From CBDDKS01 sp965230335 (GTDB lineage: Bacteria; Pseudomonadota; Gammaproteobacteria; Enterobacterales; Kangiellaceae): a stretch of 64,000 nt of DNA. Position 1 is the first letter of the stretch; the number at the start of each line of letters is the position of its first letter. The notes beneath the pieces are model-generated. The model had not been told where the DNA came from and made no database searches. It saw only the letters and a program-made list of their open reading frames with translations. The stretch covers positions 1 to 64,000 of the forward strand of contig CBDDKS010000006.1 of assembly GCA_965230335.1 (NCBI GenBank), given 5' to 3'. Below, one piece after another: positions 54,961-64,000 of the stretch. The position numbers and the translations under genes are program-made.

Positions 54961-57138
54961 TTAATAATGAGAAGTCCTACGAAGTTTCCATACACCCATT
55001 AATAATAATAATACCCCCAGACCTAAACTACCTCCACTGGGTTCGCCACTACTCAAATCTTTTAGAAATCCTCTATCCTGACCCCGGGAAGTATTGCGGT
55101 CTTTTTCGTACGAAAATAAAATAAAATGCTCACCAGTTGAATCATAGTTTATGGTAATTTCAGAAAAATCGGTTTCACCCTGAATAAAATTATACTGTTC
55201 ATTATCTAAATATATCACCAAAGGATCGCAGGGGGCTTGTTCTGGAGAGTCACTGCAATCTTCTGATGAGACAGACCAATTCAACGTTAAACTGCCTGGA
55301 CCATCCACAATAGCCAAGGCAAAACTTTTTTCTCCATCATCAATATCACCACTTCTAATTCCACCTCTGTCCTGATTAAATTCCCAGGATTTATCCCCAC
55401 CTGTAAACCATTCAACGTCACTCTCAGTAACAACATAGCCTGAAAACTCTGGTGCTCTGGCCAACGCCATACCATCTAATGTAGACTCTGCAATCACCTG
55501 GTTGCTATTGGTATCTAATAATTGTAAACGTGACAGTTTTCTCCCTCCACTGTTAGGTGAAAACCGCACCGAAATAAAACATTCCTCATTAACATCTAAA
55601 AAACCATCATCACAAGTATCATCCACTATGGTGTAATTAGACTCGAAATCTTCTTCTATTTTTGAAAATAAACTGACTGAATGACTCAAATTATTATTTA
55701 CCCTAAACACGAAGTCATTTTGACGCCCTTCAGGCGTCAGATCAAATTCATGCTTTGATTGAATGCTGACATTTTTTAATATGGAATTGATCCAGTCCAA
55801 AGCACTGGCTGGTTTTGCAAAAACACTATGTAAGCCTTCCTGTGCACAGGCAAACCCCCAACTGGATATACCGACCTGATACCAAACCCCATTACTGTTT
55901 ACCATCAGAGGGCCACCGCTGTCACCCTGACAAGTGCCTCGACCACCACCATCAAAGCCCGCACAAATCATGGCATCAGTAATGGATACAATACCTGCAC
56001 TACCCAATTCTCCCAAAGAACGTAGCGTTTCAGTCATTTCATTAGAACATTGAGAGTTTGACATTAAGTTTAATTCTACTTGGTGTAATAAATCAGGAAA
56101 ATTAAGTGCATCCCTTTCTTCACCCACATCAAAAGCTTGTCTATCTCCCCAACCTATCGCTATAGTATCAAAGTCCAGGTTAATAAATTCATTCACGAGT
56201 TGAGTGTCTGCCAGTAAAATAGGTTCAACATCGACAGCTTCTTTCAGTTCTATTAATGCCAAATCATTATTTAAAAAGACACTATTCCAATCAGGGTGTA
56301 AATATACTTCTTTCACAGCAATGGCCGCTTCAGCGCCATCTCTTAAATCAAACTCTCCAACATTAACCATAAAACTATTGAGATCCAAATCATCAACACA
56401 ATGAGCCGCTGTTAAAACCCAACGATCACCAATAACAGAGCCAGCACAAAATGATCGCTGCAATAACTGATCAGGTTTACTAACAAATACATTCACTTCC
56501 TGATCAAGGCGTTGTTTTAATAACAAACCGTCTTCACGTGTTATCCCTACCGCTGGAATATTAAACGATGTATTTAATAATGTACCTCTAAAACTTCCAG
56601 GGCTGTGGTTATAAATAACAGCAGCGACACCACCACCATCCACACAGTTGGCAACTTTTTCAGAAAAGGTAATGGCATTTTCATTATTAGGTCCACGTTC
56701 AATTAAGCAAATATTGCCGTCCATATTGCTACATCTTGATGCGGCAAAACCACAATCTACGAGGTTTGCTGTTTCATTACCACTGATTGAACCGGTAAGC
56801 ACTCTTGCATTCAATAACACCTCACCTGCAATACTCACTGATGCAGCCTGACCATTAAATGTGGTTACTAAAGAACTCATCCAGGGCCAGGATTCACGAT
56901 CGACAATATTTCCCCCCACTATTTTGGATGAGCTTTTTATTTGTTTTTCAAGGGTTTTAAATTTTGAATAGGCGATGGGTTTATAAATAGATTGTTTGGT
57001 TTGAGTTTGCTCTGATTGTTCAGCTTGTATCCCTGATAATGTACATACTGACAATGAAGATAGTGCAAATAGCATGAGTAACCATCGTTTGATGCTTCCT
57101 GTATATAAGTTGAATTTTTTAAATTTTAAACCACACAT
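54961..57138 (-). CDS. Secreted trypsin-like protease with inserted PA domain and GlyGly-CTERM tail
   Basis: 725 residues from ATG 57138 (a TTG two codons upstream is less likely). Signal peptide about 18-40. Activation-type site KIVGG near 72-76, then a PA-domain-like insertion (about 90-225, with GNICLIERG and FSEKV) separates IVGG from the catalytic core. Triad: His246 (LTAAHC), Asp292 (NNDLALIEL), Ser407 (CQGDSGGP). A beta-rich region follows. The end SGGSLGLGVLLLLMGVWKLRR is a GlyGly-CTERM sorting signal (GGS, helix, basic end), processed by rhombosortase; such proteins usually leave via type II secretion. Confidence 0.85.
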   Translation of the reverse strand: MCGLKFKKFNLYTGSIKRWLLMLFALSSLSVCTLSGIQAEQSEQTQTKQSIYKPIAYSKFKTLEKQIKSSSKIVGGNIVDRESWPWMSSLVTTFNGQAASVSIAGEVLLNARVLTGSISGNETANLVDCGFAASRCSNMDGNICLIERGPNNENAITFSEKVANCVDGGGVAAVIYNHSPGSFRGTLLNTSFNIPAVGITREDGLLLKQRLDQEVNVFVSKPDQLLQRSFCAGSVIGDRWVLTAAHCVDDLDLNSFMVNVGEFDLRDGAEAAIAVKEVYLHPDWNSVFLNNDLALIELKEAVDVEPILLADTQLVNEFINLDFDTIAIGWGDRQAFDVGEERDALNFPDLLHQVELNLMSNSQCSNEMTETLRSLGELGSAGIVSITDAMICAGFDGGGRGTCQGDSGGPLMVNSNGVWYQVGISSWGFACAQEGLHSVFAKPASALDWINSILKNVSIQSKHEFDLTPEGRQNDFVFRVNNNLSHSVSLFSKIEEDFESNYTIVDDTCDDGFLDVNEECFISVRFSPNSGGRKLSRLQLLDTNSNQVIAESTLDGMALARAPEFSGYVVTESDVEWFTGGDKSWEFNQDRGGIRSGDIDDGEKSFALAIVDGPGSLTLNWSVSSEDCSDSPEQAPCDPLVIYLDNEQYNFIQGETDFSEITINYDSTGEHFILFSYEKDRNTSRGQDRGFLKDLSSGEPSGGSLGLGVLLLLMGVWKLRRTSHY

Positions 57139-57144
57139 ACTCAA

Positions 57145-57622
57145 TTGTTTTAATCTTGAACTGATTTATTTTTTCATTCTCTGGCAGACATCAAACAAAG
57201 TATTTTCTATTACTCTGCTTTTGACTACTAACCACTCTAGTTTCGATGACCAATTCACTAACATATATAACGACTAATATACTGCATAATTAAGTAATCT
57301 AAAATAACTTCTTTAAGACCAGCTACATTCAATTAAGTTCTTGATATTAGAATATTCGCTTTTCCTTATCATGTCATAGTAAAAGGCATCTATTCGAGCA
57401 CACTCTCTAATCTACTCTTCTTATGAATATTGCTTAATGCCTCTTTACATAATATGACAACTTGCCAGCAATAACTATCACCATTTTGTTACTTTATGTA
57501 CATAAGGATACAAAATGAATAACAACTTTACATAAAAACCTTATAAATCAAACAGTTAATTTATTTTTGATATTGGATAATGTTGTATTACCCTAATAAA
57601 TTACGTTTGTTTAATAACCCAC
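57145..57622. other. AT-rich intergenic stretch without a supported gene
   Basis: Divergent promoter region of the protease gene on one side. No convincing coding frame, repeat or RNA was recognised. Confidence 0.5.
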
Positions 57623-57835
57623 TTAGACATCCATTGCTCTTCCTGTAATGGTTAATCGTACCACTTTTCTGCGTTCACCGTTTTTTCTGCGATCTTCGCC
57701 AGATCGCATATCGGGTATCGTCATTGCTCTGGCACCTTCATATTGACGGCGGTCAATACCTGAACGGCGCTCTTCGACTCTATTATCAACAGCAACATCC
57801 GACCAGTTTATATCATCTTTTTTTACGTCGCTCAT
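57623..57835 (-). CDS. Small basic protein with repeated RR/DRR motifs
   Basis: 70 residues, highly charged: VEERRSGIDRRQYEG and RSGEDRRKNGERRKVVRL repeat an RSGxDRR pattern. The same pattern appears in linkers next to PilZ and GGDEF proteins in other gammaproteobacteria, but a function is not known. It may be translated from its own promoter ahead of the divergent GGDEF gene. Confidence 0.55.
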   Translation of the reverse strand: MSDVKKDDINWSDVAVDNRVEERRSGIDRRQYEGARAMTIPDMRSGEDRRKNGERRKVVRLTITGRAMDV

Positions 57836-58144
57836 AACTGTGATCTCTATTTCACAAATTGGCTATCGATTAACAATTATCTTTACTTCAATTATAGACT
57901 TATCAAAAGAACTTGAAGGTAAAAATGGACAAAGCATCCCAATATGAAGATGAAGCATCCCCTACCTTTGTAGATAAGCCTTCTCTAAAACAACAGCTTA
58001 CTGTTTGTTTTCTTTATAAAAAGCAGAATGTTAAACCATAGTCTACACTTTAATAAACTTATTCTAACATGAGTTAAATCGAAACATGGTAAAAATGTTT
58101 CCTGTAAACCTATAAAAATTTATAAGAAAGATTATAATGATATT
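57836..58144. other. Intergenic stretch with one doubtful small ORF
   Basis: A 38-codon frame (57925-58041, starting MDKASQYEDEASP) has AAGG 6 bp upstream, but nothing else supports it. The rest is AT-rich promoter-like DNA between divergent genes. Confidence 0.35.
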
Positions 58145-59311
58145 ATGACAACCCATGAAAAAAAGCATGAAAGGAATCTAAAAGCTCAAAATCACGCATT
58201 AGAGCTTGAAAATGAACGTCTAAAATCCATGCTACACAGTTTGGTTTCAAAAGCCGAACACAATGAAAAAGTACAAAAGAAATTCCAGGGATTAGAAATT
58301 AATTTATTACGTACAGACTCTTTACCTAAATTATTTGATACACTTATCCATCGATTTAAATCTCAATTCAAAATAGAAAAGACAGGACTTTATTTATACG
58401 ATCCCCATGATCGTATCCAGGAACTGGTGCATGAAGTTTATCCCAATACCCCCATGCCAAACTTAAAATTCTTTCAAACCCGCGAACAAATTCATAATTT
58501 GTATCCCAATGGCTATAAGACCCGACTCACTCAAAAAGATCTCTACTTATCAGAACAGCTATTTCCAGGACATGATAATAAAGTACTTAGTTTAGCTCAG
58601 TTGCCTCTTGTCAGACACGGAGAAATTATTGGCAGTTATCATTTGGGTAGTGAAAACGAACAACGCTTTTCACCTGATATGTCTACCGAATTTATTGATC
58701 ATCTGGCCAGTATTATTGCCTTGTGTATAGAAAATACAATGAATCTGGATAAACTCAAGCATCTCAGTTTGATTGATCCTCTCACACATACAAAAAACAG
58801 ACGCTCACTACATCGTTGGCTTGATATTGAAATCGCAAGAGCCGAAAGAGAACAAACCGCACTCTCTTGTTTATTTATTGATTTGGATCACTTTAAACAA
58901 ATCAATGATAAATATGGTCATCCCGTCGGTGATCGTGTGCTCAAGATGGTTGCCGAAACCATCCAGCCCAACTTACGTGCAACCGATATCCTTGCCCGGT
59001 TTGGCGGAGAAGAGTTTACTGTTTTATTGCCTGGCAGTGATCAAATAACTGCTCAGCATATTGCAGAACGTATTCGCCTCATGGTTGAACAGTTGGTGAT
59101 TCCTATTAATAATGTTGAAAGCTGCTCACTATCCTGTTCTATTGGTGGCACAACCTGGTATCCACAATTGCATTCCGCATCAATGGAAGAAATAGCTGAA
59201 ACGATTATTCAATGTGCTGATTTAGCGGTATATCATGCAAAAGATAATGGACGCAATTGTTGTCAATGGCATGATTTTGAAATCAACAAACATCCATCAG
59301 TACATCATTAG
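58145..59311 (+). CDS. Diguanylate cyclase with DUF484/GAF-like N-terminus
   Basis: 388 residues. A coiled coil (about 10-45, LENERLKSMLHSL) and a GAF-like domain (about 50-200) resemble DUF484. The GGDEF domain (about 210-375) has an intact active site RFGGEEF and an inhibitory I-site RATD five residues before it, so it should make c-di-GMP and be product-inhibited. With the FimX- and PilZ-like proteins near the other end, the window holds both a maker and likely receptors of c-di-GMP. Confidence 0.88.
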   Translation: MTTHEKKHERNLKAQNHALELENERLKSMLHSLVSKAEHNEKVQKKFQGLEINLLRTDSLPKLFDTLIHRFKSQFKIEKTGLYLYDPHDRIQELVHEVYPNTPMPNLKFFQTREQIHNLYPNGYKTRLTQKDLYLSEQLFPGHDNKVLSLAQLPLVRHGEIIGSYHLGSENEQRFSPDMSTEFIDHLASIIALCIENTMNLDKLKHLSLIDPLTHTKNRRSLHRWLDIEIARAEREQTALSCLFIDLDHFKQINDKYGHPVGDRVLKMVAETIQPNLRATDILARFGGEEFTVLLPGSDQITAQHIAERIRLMVEQLVIPINNVESCSLSCSIGGTTWYPQLHSASMEEIAETIIQCADLAVYHAKDNGRNCCQWHDFEINKHPSVHH

Positions 59312-59398
59312 GGGCTGTTTATCTTTTAGGTTAAACCTGTAAACTATAAAAGATAAACAGCACCTAAGTCAGTCGTTCAAAAGATAAACAGGCTCTAG
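59310..59398. repeat. Inverted repeat with a third partial copy
   Basis: AGGGGCTGTTTATCTTTT (59310-59327) and AAAAGATAAACAGCACCT (59348-59365) pair at 17 of 18 positions; the loop holds the palindrome AGGTTAAACCT. AAAAGATAAACAGGCTC recurs at 59379. It overlaps the stop of the cyclase gene. It could be a terminator or a small dispersed repeat. Confidence 0.6.
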
Positions 59399-59489
59399 TC
59401 AAAGACAAGCTCTTTCCGTTACAATCCAAGTCTAAACTAAATTCTATTTTTTGCATGTAAAGGTTTATAACCCTTCCATTAATTAACTC

Positions 59490-61502
59490 ATGAATACTAA
59501 AAAACCTTTTTTGCAATATGCTCAGATTGAATGGCAACAAGACACACCTTTCTCTTTAGATTTTAATGATATTTATTTCTGTCGCCAGAAAGGTATTGAA
59601 GAAACAGATTATACTTTTATTGATGGCAACAACCTTATTTATCGTTGGAAAAACCTGGCTGATAATGATTCATTTTCTATAGCAGAACTAGGATTTGGCA
59701 CAGGACTGAACTTTTTAGTCACCGCTTCTCAATGGCAACAGTACCAACAAAAAAATCAAACATTGCACTATATCGCTATTGAAAAGCACCCATTGAGTTT
59801 ACATGACTTAATTAAAGCACATACTTTATGGCCTCAATTCCACTCTATTTCAATGCATTTGCAAAAACATTACCCTATTGCATTAGAAGGCATTTGGTCA
59901 TTCACATTTTCTGAACTTAATATTCATTTAACATTAATTTATCGGGACGTCATTGATGCTTTAAAAGAACTGTCTGTACATTCAACAAACATTCAGGCCT
60001 GGTACCTGGATGGTTTTGCTCCTGCAAAGAATAAATCGATTTGGCAGAATCAATGCTTTCAGTTAATCGCTCAACATTCCAGTAATACAACCACTTGTGC
60101 CACTTTCACGGCAGCAGGTTTTGTGCGTCGAGGTTTGGAAAATGTCGGTTTTCATATGCAAAAGCAACCAGGATTTGGTCATAAAAGAGAAATGCTCACA
60201 GGTAAGTTCATAAAAAACATGAATGCTACACCATGTTCTCTCAATGATTTAACCTATCAAGAACCCTGGTTTCGATTGTCAAAAAAAGAAAATTCACAAT
60301 TATCTAAAGTTGCTGTGATTGGTGCCGGTATTGCCGGTTGTACAACAGCCAAAGCTTTAGCTAACACCGGAATACAAGTTGATATTTTTGAAAGTGAAGC
60401 TCAGGTTGCTCATGGTGCATCAGGTGTTTGTTCTGGTATTTTTTATCCATCATTGTCAAAAGACATGAACCATGCTTCACAGTTTTATTATCATGCCTAC
60501 CACTGTTTACTGCATACGATAGACAATTGGCAATTACAGGATTTCGTTCATTCTACCGGTTTGATTAAATTTGGAAAACAAACAGACATTGAAAAAGTCC
60601 TTGAATGCTTTTCTTCACATTCTGATTTTCAACGATGGATACATGCCTATCACATTCAAAAGTCAGACCATAACATGACTCAAAACACAATAGGTATCCA
60701 TTTACCCAACAGTGGATATATCGACTGTAAAGCATTATGCCAACATCTGTTACAAGATTCTAAAATTCACACCTTTATAAGTACCCCAATACTCAAAATT
60801 GAATATAAAAAAAATCACTGGCACCTATCCAGCAATAATGAAACATTCCAAAACTATGATCATTTAATTCTTTGTAATAGTTTTTCGGCGAAACATCTCC
60901 TTCCCAAACATCATTTACCTGCAATGAAAATCAGGGGGCAAACTCTGACACTTCAGGAAAAGTTGGATAGTACTTACAACAATAAAGTCTTATGTGATGA
61001 TATTTATATTATTCCTAATTCTGAATACAGTCTTCATGTAGGAGCTACTTTCGAACAAAACAATGACAACCCAACGCTGTGTTGGGACAGTCAAAAAAAA
61101 CTACTCAATAAGCTCAATCACTTTCTCGATAAAGAGGTAAAGCTCCCAGACTGCTTAACAGGTTATGTTGGCTTTCGCTTTGCCAGTAGAGACAGATTTC
61201 CCTTTGTTGGTCCACTTCCTGATTGGGAAAATTTTTTGGAAACTTATGGCACCTTATGGACAGGTCAATGTCCACAATCATTTCCAAGCGCTCTCTATTG
61301 GCCTCAATTATCCATTAACTTAGCCCATGGTGCTCGTGGGATGACCAGTGCTTTTATTTGTGCTCAATTACTGGCCGCAGAACTCACTCAGTCACCTATA
61401 ACACCTCTTCCCTATCATTTAAGAAAACACCTTTATCCCAGTCGTTTTATGATGAAACAACTTAAAAAGAAAAAACAACATCGACAAGCTATTTATCAAT
61501 AA
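59490..61502 (+). CDS. mnmC: Bifunctional tRNA mnm5U34-synthesising enzyme MnmC
   Basis: 670 residues, equal to E. coli MnmC (668). The N-terminal SAM methyltransferase domain (about 1-245) has FGTGLNFLV and WYLDGFAPAKN. The C-terminal FAD-dependent oxidase domain (from about 270) has VIGAGIAGCTTAKAL and the VGFRFASRDRFPFVGP block near the end. It converts cmnm5 to mnm5 at wobble U34 of several tRNAs. Confidence 0.96.
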   Translation: MNTKKPFLQYAQIEWQQDTPFSLDFNDIYFCRQKGIEETDYTFIDGNNLIYRWKNLADNDSFSIAELGFGTGLNFLVTASQWQQYQQKNQTLHYIAIEKHPLSLHDLIKAHTLWPQFHSISMHLQKHYPIALEGIWSFTFSELNIHLTLIYRDVIDALKELSVHSTNIQAWYLDGFAPAKNKSIWQNQCFQLIAQHSSNTTTCATFTAAGFVRRGLENVGFHMQKQPGFGHKREMLTGKFIKNMNATPCSLNDLTYQEPWFRLSKKENSQLSKVAVIGAGIAGCTTAKALANTGIQVDIFESEAQVAHGASGVCSGIFYPSLSKDMNHASQFYYHAYHCLLHTIDNWQLQDFVHSTGLIKFGKQTDIEKVLECFSSHSDFQRWIHAYHIQKSDHNMTQNTIGIHLPNSGYIDCKALCQHLLQDSKIHTFISTPILKIEYKKNHWHLSSNNETFQNYDHLILCNSFSAKHLLPKHHLPAMKIRGQTLTLQEKLDSTYNNKVLCDDIYIIPNSEYSLHVGATFEQNNDNPTLCWDSQKKLLNKLNHFLDKEVKLPDCLTGYVGFRFASRDRFPFVGPLPDWENFLETYGTLWTGQCPQSFPSALYWPQLSINLAHGARGMTSAFICAQLLAAELTQSPITPLPYHLRKHLYPSRFMMKQLKKKKQHRQAIYQ

Positions 61503-61538
61503 ATTATCCATATCCAGATTGAAGGATAAAAAAACAAA

Positions 61539-61587
61539 CCCTCTAAAGAAAACTCAATATTTCAGCATATTCTTTATCTTTAGAGGG
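61539..61587. terminator. Bidirectional terminator between mnmC and the PEP-CTERM-like gene
   Basis: CCCTCTAAAGA (61539-61549) and TCTTTAGAGGG (61577-61587) form a perfect 11-bp stem. The genes converge on it, and A-rich and T-rich tracts flank it. Confidence 0.6.
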
Positions 61588-61624
61588 ATTTATATTGTTT
61601 CCTTAAACAGTCACAATTAAAGTC

Positions 61625-62350
61625 TTAAGCCCGACGACGAGAAAATCCGACAAAACCGGCTAAACCTGATAATAAGAACCAGACGGCTGCTGGAACAGGC
61701 ACAGGAGAAACATCACCTGATAATGTAATATTATCAAAAGCAATATCTTCATCTCCGGCATTCAAAGCAAAAGTAAAACGAAGATCCAGTGAATTACCCG
61801 AACCTGCTATGGATTGTGAGAATAAAGTGAACGTATCTGTAATTTCAGCACCATCTCCAATACCATTAAAGTCTGTATCAACAAAAGCGGCAGAATTAAA
61901 CGTGCTACCATCATTCGCTAAGGCAAATAAATTTTGATAAATACCACCATCGATTCGATATTCAACTAAAAAAGAATCTGAAGCATCCCAATCATTATTA
62001 CCATCACTGGCGTCATCTTCAGCAAATAAACCAGAAAACTCTAGATTAGTTGCTCCAGCAATATTGATATTTGAAAACGTCATGGTTAAAGGTAATGAGG
62101 CACCTTCACCATCTAAATCCATACCTGCAAAATAACTGGAACCCTGAATATTATTGTAGGTTATGGATGCGTTCATATTTGAACCATCGGTTCTATGAAA
62201 AAAATCAAAACCATTGTCTGAAAATTCAGGAGTCGACGTTGTGTAACTGACATTGCTGGTTTCAAAATCTTCAAAAAGTAAAGTGGCTGCTTGAGATGAT
62301 GCTATCATTGAACCACTGACAAGTGTTAATAATACTGCTTTCTTAAACAT
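61625..62350 (-). CDS. Exported PEP-CTERM-type protein
   Basis: 241 residues with a signal peptide (VLLTLVSGSMIASSQA). The body is beta-rich with Asp/Asn-rich turns (NNDWDASDSFLVEYRIDGG) and may be lectin-like. The C-terminus VPVPAAVWFLLSG, a helix, and SRRR form the VPxPA variant of PEP-CTERM sorting tails handled by exosortase. Such proteins are usually linked to exopolysaccharide export. Function of the body is unknown. Confidence 0.82.
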   Translation of the reverse strand: MFKKAVLLTLVSGSMIASSQAATLLFEDFETSNVSYTTSTPEFSDNGFDFFHRTDGSNMNASITYNNIQGSSYFAGMDLDGEGASLPLTMTFSNINIAGATNLEFSGLFAEDDASDGNNDWDASDSFLVEYRIDGGIYQNLFALANDGSTFNSAAFVDTDFNGIGDGAEITDTFTLFSQSIAGSGNSLDLRFTFALNAGDEDIAFDNITLSGDVSPVPVPAAVWFLLSGLAGFVGFSRRRA

Positions 62351-62584
62351 GGATAATGCCTCTTAATTTTTTATAACTAACATGCTCTGTTAATTTAAAT
62401 AAACATCATGAAATTAAGATAACAGTTACGCATCATATTTATGTTACTTATGTGCTACTTTTATGACAACCTCTGTGAAATATTAACTCAATAAAAAGTT
62501 CATAGAAGCTTCACTCTTTCTTCATCGCTTAAGTTGAATGATTTTGTTTAATACACACTGTTTTTTAATTTATTATTCTTTATC

Positions 62585-64000
62585 GTGTATTTTACAAAAC
62601 TACCACATATCATTGCTGTTTTTATTTTATTGTTTCATAGTTTGGCCAGTTCTGAATTTAAACCAGAACAATTAATGGCACACTCCGATATTCAACAATT
62701 ATTAAATGAAAAAACATCAAAAAAGTTCCGACAAATGATGTCTGATCCCAATGATTATCTTGACGTTATTATTGTTTATAACACAGCAAGAACTAATAAC
62801 TCGCAACAAAACATCCCTTATTATTCACAGCAAACCTCTCTTCTGCCCACAGACATACATCATTACAAAAAAATAAAAGAGCAGTTATTAAATCATTTGG
62901 ATACCCATGATTTGGATGAATTACGAACTTACTCACATTTACCCATGCAGGCCCTGCGATTACATTCCACCTCAAATTTAATCAAATTATTACGTCACTC
63001 ATCCATTCAATCTATTTACCCTGATGAAAAACTGGACTATCATCTTGTGCAAAGTCTGCCTTTAATTCAACAAACACCTGTACTTGATTTATCTGTTTCT
63101 GGACAAAATACAACCATTGTTGTTTTAGACAGTGGAGCAGATTATACCCATTCTGATCTGGGTTCATGTACTTCTCCTGGCGTACCTGCGTCGTGTAAGG
63201 TGAATGTAGCCATAGATATTGCTAATGATGATGGCTCTCTGGATGATAATGGTCATGGTACGAATGTTTCTGCTATTGCCGCACGCACTGCACCCGATGC
63301 AAAAATTGCTGCATTGGATGTCTCTGATGGCACTTCAATATTAAGTTCAGATGTTATTGCGGGTATTAACTGGGCCATTAGTCATCAGGCAACTTACAAC
63401 ATAGCTGCTATCAATATCAGTCTGGGCGGAACAACTACGTTTAGTAATCCCTGTAGTTTGGGCAATCCTTATAGTACACCTGTTAACTCAGCAAGAAATG
63501 CGGGTATTGTGGTTGTTTCATCAGCAGGAAACAATGCAGACAGCAATGGTATTTCTGCACCAGCCTGTACACCAGGTATTATTTCCGTCGGCTCGGTTTA
63601 TGATGCAAATTATGGCATGCTTGATCTGGGTAACTGCCAGGATGCAACCACCTTTAGTGACAAGATTGTTTGTAATTCCAACAGTGCATCCTACTTATCT
63701 TTATTAGCACCTGGTGCCATTATTACTGCAGGTGGTGCTTCCTTTGCCGGCACATCTCAAGCAGCCCCTCATGTCAGTGCTGCTGCTGCCTTATTACGTT
63801 CTGCTTATCCCAATGCAACAACCAGCGAAATTGAACAAAAACTATTGCAAAGCAATACCCAGATTACTGATACGAGAAACAGTGTTACAAAACCCAGGTT
63901 GGACCTATTCTTTGCTTTAGGCGCAATTAATGATAATTTTTCAGATGCTTTAATATTGGATGCAATGCATCTGTCTGATACCGTTTCTAATATTGATGCA
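62585..64000 (+). CDS. Subtilisin-like (S8) secreted protease, cut by window edge
   Basis: 472 codons from GTG 62585 to the edge, no stop. Signal-like start (IIAVFILLFHSLAS), a propeptide-like region (about 25-160), then the S8 domain: Asp182 (VVLDSGADYTHSDLG), His224 (NGHGTNVSAIAA) and Ser391 (GGASFAGTSQAAPH). The triad is complete, so an active secreted protease is expected. What follows the catalytic domain lies beyond the window. Confidence 0.88.
   Translation, partial: MYFTKLPHIIAVFILLFHSLASSEFKPEQLMAHSDIQQLLNEKTSKKFRQMMSDPNDYLDVIIVYNTARTNNSQQNIPYYSQQTSLLPTDIHHYKKIKEQLLNHLDTHDLDELRTYSHLPMQALRLHSTSNLIKLLRHSSIQSIYPDEKLDYHLVQSLPLIQQTPVLDLSVSGQNTTIVVLDSGADYTHSDLGSCTSPGVPASCKVNVAIDIANDDGSLDDNGHGTNVSAIAARTAPDAKIAALDVSDGTSILSSDVIAGINWAISHQATYNIAAINISLGGTTTFSNPCSLGNPYSTPVNSARNAGIVVVSSAGNNADSNGISAPACTPGIISVGSVYDANYGMLDLGNCQDATTFSDKIVCNSNSASYLSLLAPGAIITAGGASFAGTSQAAPHVSAAAALLRSAYPNATTSEIEQKLLQSNTQITDTRNSVTKPRLDLFFALGAINDNFSDALILDAMHLSDTVSNIDA

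Noticed and set aside
57925..58041. 38-codon ORF with a fair ribosome-binding site
   Set aside because: No homology or context supports it; mentioned only in the gap description.

Overview
This is an AT-rich chromosomal segment of a gammaproteobacterium. The evidence is a near-consensus gammaproteobacterial dif site, ribosome modulation factor (rmf), the EpmA/EpmB/EF-P system, a fused MnmC, and a motAB-psd-fimX neighbourhood that I remember from Pseudomonas aeruginosa. The cell appears motile (MotAB, FliK-like and FimX-like proteins). It exports proteins with both GlyGly-CTERM and PEP-CTERM-type sorting tails. I cannot name a genus. The dif site at 26638-26665 places the window in the replication terminus region.  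Layout. 1-13.1 kb is core: an AhpA/Smp-like membrane protein (cut by the edge), a degenerate FimX-like c-di-GMP receptor and a PilZ-like protein; epmB facing efp-epmA (beta-lysylation of EF-P); psd; motA-motB; a pseudo-receiver; dusA; hsp20. 13.2-19.9 kb is an RHS toxin island: a secreted YD-repeat protein whose tip carries a His/Cys pair like clan CD cysteine peptidases, two exported Sel1-type candidate immunity proteins and a dead copy of one of them. A 57-bp direct repeat of the 3' end of the neighbouring Hpt/HD-GYP gene flanks the island. 19.8-26.6 kb is core: Hpt/HD-GYP protein, membrane pyrophosphatase facing soluble pyrophosphatase, M48 protease and exported nuclease.  26.6-42.8 kb is a nested mobile block at dif. 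An ISNCY/IS1202-like element starts exactly 5 bp from the XerC arm of dif and carries its transposase plus two predicted lipoproteins. Its left terminal repeat is split by a 12,253-bp Tn3-family transposon with 46-bp terminal repeats and an AATTA target duplication. That transposon carries a czc-type divalent metal efflux operon (czcI-like gene frameshifted, czcC, czcB, czcA), a CadR/PbrR-type regulator with a classic 19-bp-spacer promoter, a tyrosine recombinase, tnpA, and a KfrA/TnpT-like coiled-coil protein at the far end.  42.8-64 kb is core and accessory: a ZigA-like zinc GTPase behind a 30-bp perfect palindrome (candidate Zur operator), a serine hydrolase, a decarboxylase-nitrilase pair, a PhoPQ-like system with a PepSY protein and a glycine-zipper protein, a FliK-like protein, rmf, a PA-domain trypsin with a GlyGly-CTERM tail, a DUF484-like/GGDEF diguanylate cyclase, mnmC, a PEP-CTERM-like protein, and a subtilisin-like protease cut by the right edge.  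The nested dif insertion and the RHS island are the parts most worth following up. No rRNA, tRNA or CRISPR array was seen.
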